64,000 nt of DNA from Vibrio sp. S17_S38 (lineage in GTDB: Bacteria; Pseudomonadota; Gammaproteobacteria; Enterobacterales; Vibrionaceae): NCBI RefSeq assembly GCF_014694375.1, contig NZ_JAAUWW010000011.1, positions 62,001 to 126,000 on the forward strand, written 5' to 3'. Below the pieces are notes generated by a model. That model made no database searches and had not been told where the DNA came from. It worked only from the letters and a program-made list of their open reading frames with translations. Both the position numbers and the translations under genes were made by a program. Shown one piece after another: positions 60,894 to 64,000 of the stretch (position 1 is the first letter of the stretch; the number at the start of each line of letters is the position of its first letter).

Positions 60894-61349
60894 ATGACTG
60901 GTTTAGAAAAACAATTAACAGAATTACTTGATGCGCCTGTTGCTGCATCGGGCTATGAATTAGTCGGTTTGGAGTTTATCCGTGCGGGTGAACATTCAAC
61001 ACTACGAATTTTTATTGACCATGAAAATGGCATAAATGTTGATGACTGCGCAGAAGTGAGTCGTCAAGTTAGCGCCGTCATGGATGTTGAAGATCCAATT
61101 ACGGTCGCTTACAACTTAGAAGTTTCATCACCAGGTTTAGAACGTCCACTGTTTAAGCCTGCACATTATCAGCAGTTCATCGATCACGACGTGAACGTGG
61201 TACTTAAAATGGCGGTGAATAATCGCCGTAAGTGGAAAGGGGTGATTTCGGCCATTGAAGGTGAAATCGTAACTGTTACCGTAGATGGTCAACCAGAACA
61301 ATTTGCTTTGAGTAATATCTCTAAAGCTAACCTGATACCAAAATTTTAA
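60894..61349 (+). CDS. rimP: Ribosome maturation factor RimP
   Basis: Needed for 30S assembly. The 151-residue protein has the N-terminal domain with [13 protein letters not shown] and [20 protein letters not shown]. Then follows [14 protein letters not shown] and the C-terminal SH3-like domain with [12 protein letters not shown] lies 6 bases before the ATG. It is the first gene of the rimP-nusA-infB operon, 18 bases before nusA. Confidence 0.97.
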   Translation: MTGLEKQLTELLDAPVAASGYELVGLEFIRAGEHSTLRIFIDHENGINVDDCAEVSRQVSAVMDVEDPITVAYNLEVSSPGLERPLFKPAHYQQFIDHDVNVVLKMAVNNRRKWKGVISAIEGEIVTVTVDGQPEQFALSNISKANLIPKF

Positions 61350-61367
61350 GTCTGAAGAGGCGAGAAC

Positions 61368-62855
61368 ATGAACAGAGAAATTTTAGCGGTTGTTGAAGCT
61401 GTTTCGAACGAAAAGGCTGTTCCTCGTGAGCGTATTTTTGAAGCATTAGAAACTGCTTTAGCCACGGCAACAAAGAAAAAAAGTCCACACGAAATTGAAG
61501 TTCGTGTAGAAATTGATCGTAAAACTGGCAACTTTGACACATGGCGTCGTTGGTTAGTGGTTGCAGAAGTTGAGTTTCCAACTAAGGAAATCTCAATTGA
61601 AGCGGCTCAATATGACGATGAATCTGTTGAGTTAGGCGATTACGTTGAAGATGATATGGAGTCAGTAACATTTGACCGTATTACAACGCAAACAGCGAAA
61701 CAAGTGATTGTACAAAAGGTTCGTGAAGCAGAACGAGCTCAAATCGTAGAGCAGTTCATCGATAATGAAGGTGAATTAGTTACGGGTGTCGTTAAAAAAG
61801 CTAATCGTGATGCGGTTATTGTTGATTTAGGTAATAACGCGGAATCTGTGATTTTACGTGAAGATCAATTGCCACGTGAAAACCTACGTCCAGGTGACCG
61901 TGTTCGCGGTCTGCTGTACGCAGTAAAACCTGAAGCTCGTGGCTTCCAATTGTTTTTAACTCGCTCAAAATCAGAAATGCTGATTGAACTTTTCCGCATT
62001 GAAGTGCCAGAAATTGGTGAAGAGTTAATTGAAATTAAAGCGGCGGCTCGCGATCCTGGTTCACGCGCTAAAATTGCCGTAAAAACCAATGATCGTCGCA
62101 TAGACCCTGTTGGTGCATGTGTTGGTATGCGTGGCGCACGTGTACAAGCTGTTTCTGGTGAGCTTGGTGGTGAGCGTATTGATATCGTGCTCTGGGATGA
62201 TAATCCAGCGCAGTTTGTTATCAATGCAATGGCTCCTGCTGATGTGGCTTCAATCATTGTTGATGAAGATACACATTCAATGGATATTGCAGTTGAAGCG
62301 GATAATCTCGCTCAAGCAATTGGTCGTAGCGGTCAAAACGTTCGCTTAGCATCTCAACTAACGGGTTGGGAACTTAATGTTATGACGGTCGCGGATCTTA
62401 ATACTAAGCATCAGGAAGAATCGGTAGCGGCTATCGAAAGCTTTATGAAGCATTTAGATATTGAGCAAGACTTCGCTGAGTTATTGGTTGAAGAAGGCTT
62501 TTCTACATTAGAAGAAATCGCTTATGTACCAGTCAGTGAGTTATTAGAAGTTGATGGTCTTGAAGAGGAGCTCGTTGAAGAGCTACGCACTCGTGCAAAA
62601 AATGCATTAACGACATTAGCACTTGTTCAAGAAGAATCATTTGAAGGGTTAGAACCTGCTGAAGATCTACTTGCTCTTGACGGTCTAGAACGCGAGCTAG
62701 CGTTTAAGTTTGCCGCGAAAGGCGTAGTGACTTTAGAAGATTTAGCCGACCAAGGTACTGATGACTTAGAAGACATCGAAGGCCTAAGCAAAGAACGTGC
62801 GGGAGAGCTTATTATGGCTGCTCGTAACATTTGCTGGTTTGGCGACGAAGAATAA
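61368..62855 (+). CDS. nusA: Transcription termination/antitermination factor NusA
   Basis: Binds RNA polymerase and controls pausing, termination and antitermination. Domains in order are an N-terminal polymerase-binding domain (about 1-130), S1 ([20 protein letters not shown], about 135-200), two KH domains ([17 protein letters not shown] and [13 protein letters not shown]) and two acidic C-terminal repeats. It has 495 residues, exactly the E. coli length. It is co-directional with infB, with 21 bases between. Confidence 0.98.
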   Translation: MNREILAVVEAVSNEKAVPRERIFEALETALATATKKKSPHEIEVRVEIDRKTGNFDTWRRWLVVAEVEFPTKEISIEAAQYDDESVELGDYVEDDMESVTFDRITTQTAKQVIVQKVREAERAQIVEQFIDNEGELVTGVVKKANRDAVIVDLGNNAESVILREDQLPRENLRPGDRVRGLLYAVKPEARGFQLFLTRSKSEMLIELFRIEVPEIGEELIEIKAAARDPGSRAKIAVKTNDRRIDPVGACVGMRGARVQAVSGELGGERIDIVLWDDNPAQFVINAMAPADVASIIVDEDTHSMDIAVEADNLAQAIGRSGQNVRLASQLTGWELNVMTVADLNTKHQEESVAAIESFMKHLDIEQDFAELLVEEGFSTLEEIAYVPVSELLEVDGLEEELVEELRTRAKNALTTLALVQEESFEGLEPAEDLLALDGLERELAFKFAAKGVVTLEDLADQGTDDLEDIEGLSKERAGELIMAARNICWFGDEE

Positions 62856-62876
62856 TTTCAGCAAGGAGAAAGCAGT

Positions 62877-64000
62877 ATGACAGAACTGACAGTGAAAGCA
62901 CTTAGCGAAGAAATTGGAACACCAGTTGAACGCTTAGTAGAACAACTTGCTGATGCTGGTATGAAAAAAACTAGCACAGACAATGTGACAGATGCAGAAA
63001 AGCAAACGCTTTTAACGCACCTAAAAAAAGAACATGGTGATAATTCAGGTGACTCTGAACCAACACGTTTAACGCTACAACGCAAAACTAAAAGCACATT
63101 AAATGTGTCTGCTGGTGGCGGTAAAAGTAAAGAAGTACAAGTAGAAGTGCGCAAAAAACGTACTTATGTTAAGCGTACTGCTGTAGATGAAGAAACGAAG
63201 CGTGAAGAGGAAGCTCAAGCGGCTCGTGAAGCGGAAGAAGTAGCAAAGCATGCTGCTGAAGAAAAAGCACAACAAGAAGCAGCAGCGAAAGCTGAAGCAA
63301 AAGCAAAACGTGAAGCGGAAGATAAATTGAAGCAAGAAGTAGCAGCAGAGAAAGTAAAATCTGAAGAAGTTAAAGCAGCAGCTAAACGTTCACCAGAAGA
63401 AAAAGCAAAGCATGATGCCGCTAAAAAAGAAGCAGAAGCTCTAAAGCGTCGTCAAGATGAAGAAGCTCAGCGTAAAGCGGAAGTGGAGTCGAAAAAACTG
63501 GTGGAAGAAGCTCGTAAACTGGCAGAAGAGAACGAAGTTCGTTGGTCAGAAGAAGAGAAGAAGAAGAAAGAATCTGAAAATGCAGATTATCATGTAACGA
63601 CTAATGTGCATGCTCGAGCTGCTGAAGATGAAGCTGATCGCCGTAGTGAAGCAAGTCGTCAAAAGAAGAAAAAACCTGCGAAAAAAGAAGAAGAACGTCC
63701 TGCTGGCAATAGTCGCGGAGCTCGTGGTGGCCGTAATAACCGTAAAGGTAAATTGGCTAAACCAACTTCAATGCAGCATGGTTTTGATAAATCAGCAACG
63801 GTAGCAAAATCTGATGTTGTGATCGGTGAGACTATCGTAGTTTCTGAACTGGCAAGTAAAATGTCAGTGAAAGGAACTGAAGTCATTAAAACGATGATGA
63901 AGATGGGGGCAATGGCTACCATCAACCAAGTGATTGACCAAGAAACAGCACAATTGGTTGCTGAAGAAATGGGTCACAAGGTTATTCTTCGTAAAGAAAA
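62877..64000 (+). CDS. infB: Translation initiation factor IF-2, N-terminal part (runs off the window)
   Basis: IF-2 positions fMet-tRNA on the 30S and drives subunit joining. ATG 62877 follows AAGGAGAAAG and the protein starts [20 protein letters not shown], the IF2 N-terminal domain. A long Lys/Glu/Ala-rich charged stretch follows (about residues 95-260). Near residue 310 begins the conserved IF2 N2 domain with [20 protein letters not shown] and [10 protein letters not shown]. The frame stays open to the last base (374 full codons), so the GTPase domain lies outside the window. Confidence 0.97.
   Translation, partial: MTELTVKALSEEIGTPVERLVEQLADAGMKKTSTDNVTDAEKQTLLTHLKKEHGDNSGDSEPTRLTLQRKTKSTLNVSAGGGKSKEVQVEVRKKRTYVKRTAVDEETKREEEAQAAREAEEVAKHAAEEKAQQEAAAKAEAKAKREAEDKLKQEVAAEKVKSEEVKAAAKRSPEEKAKHDAAKKEAEALKRRQDEEAQRKAEVESKKLVEEARKLAEENEVRWSEEEKKKKESENADYHVTTNVHARAAEDEADRRSEASRQKKKKPAKKEEERPAGNSRGARGGRNNRKGKLAKPTSMQHGFDKSATVAKSDVVIGETIVVSELASKMSVKGTEVIKTMMKMGAMATINQVIDQETAQLVAEEMGHKVILRKE

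Noticed and set aside
63100..63700. Repetitive Lys/Glu/Ala-rich coding sequence that might be a repeat element
   Set aside because: It is the normal low-complexity charged region of IF-2, in frame throughout.

Overview
The window is a stretch of bacterial chromosome that is almost entirely housekeeping genes, AT-rich (roughly 40% GC by eye). Gene content and order point to a gammaproteobacterium of the Vibrionaceae, most likely Vibrio. Markers are luxS beside gshA and ffh, an OmpU-type porin between dacB and greA, the ftsB-ispD-ispF-truD-surE-pcm-nlpD-rpoS run, and tmRNA with the ANDENYALAA tag. Protein matches are from memory of the families; no search was run. Layout: (1) 1-10.8 kb, stress and quality control: ahpC with an OxyR-like site, ssrA and smpB (trans-translation), ratA/ratB, bamE, recN behind two LexA boxes, nadK, then grpE, dnaK and dnaJ with sigma-32-like promoters. 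(2) 10.9-16.9 kb, a compact co-directional cluster: ftsB, ispD, ispF, truD, surE, pcm, nlpD, rpoS. (3) 17-28.5 kb: mutS convergent with rpoS, a two-gene TAXI-type TRAP transporter, pncC, then recA (LexA box inside its promoter), recX, alaS and csrA. (4) 28.7-29.7 kb: seven tRNA genes, two Ser(GCU) and five Arg(ACG), identical within each type. (5) 29.8-41 kb: a quinone reductase-like MDR protein, a YqaA-like membrane protein, a two-domain M16 lipoprotein, gshA, a lysozyme-fold lipoprotein, luxS, a CNNM/CorC-like membrane protein and a YpjD-like protein, then ffh. (6) 41.2-49.2 kb: the rpsP-rimM-trmD-rplS operon, dapB and carAB. (7) 49.3-53.1 kb: dacB and two tandem porins on the minus strand. 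(8) 53.6-64 kb: greA, yhbY, rlmE, ftsH, folP, glmM, secG, tRNA-Leu(GAG), initiator tRNA-Met, rimP, nusA and the 5' part of infB, which runs off the window. Stress circuits can be read from the DNA: OxyR at ahpC, LexA at recN and recA, sigma-32 at grpE and dnaK, a likely ArgR box at carAB, and RpoS and LuxS encoded nearby. I found no insertion sequence, prophage, CRISPR array, defence island or clearly new multigene system. What deserves a second look is small-scale: an inverted, imperfect copy of the ssrA 3' end beside ssrA, an FtsH lacking a conserved motif, structured leaders at the ompU-like gene and at greA, a doubled porin locus, an amplified tRNA array, and gene-order joins unlike the V. 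cholerae order I remember.
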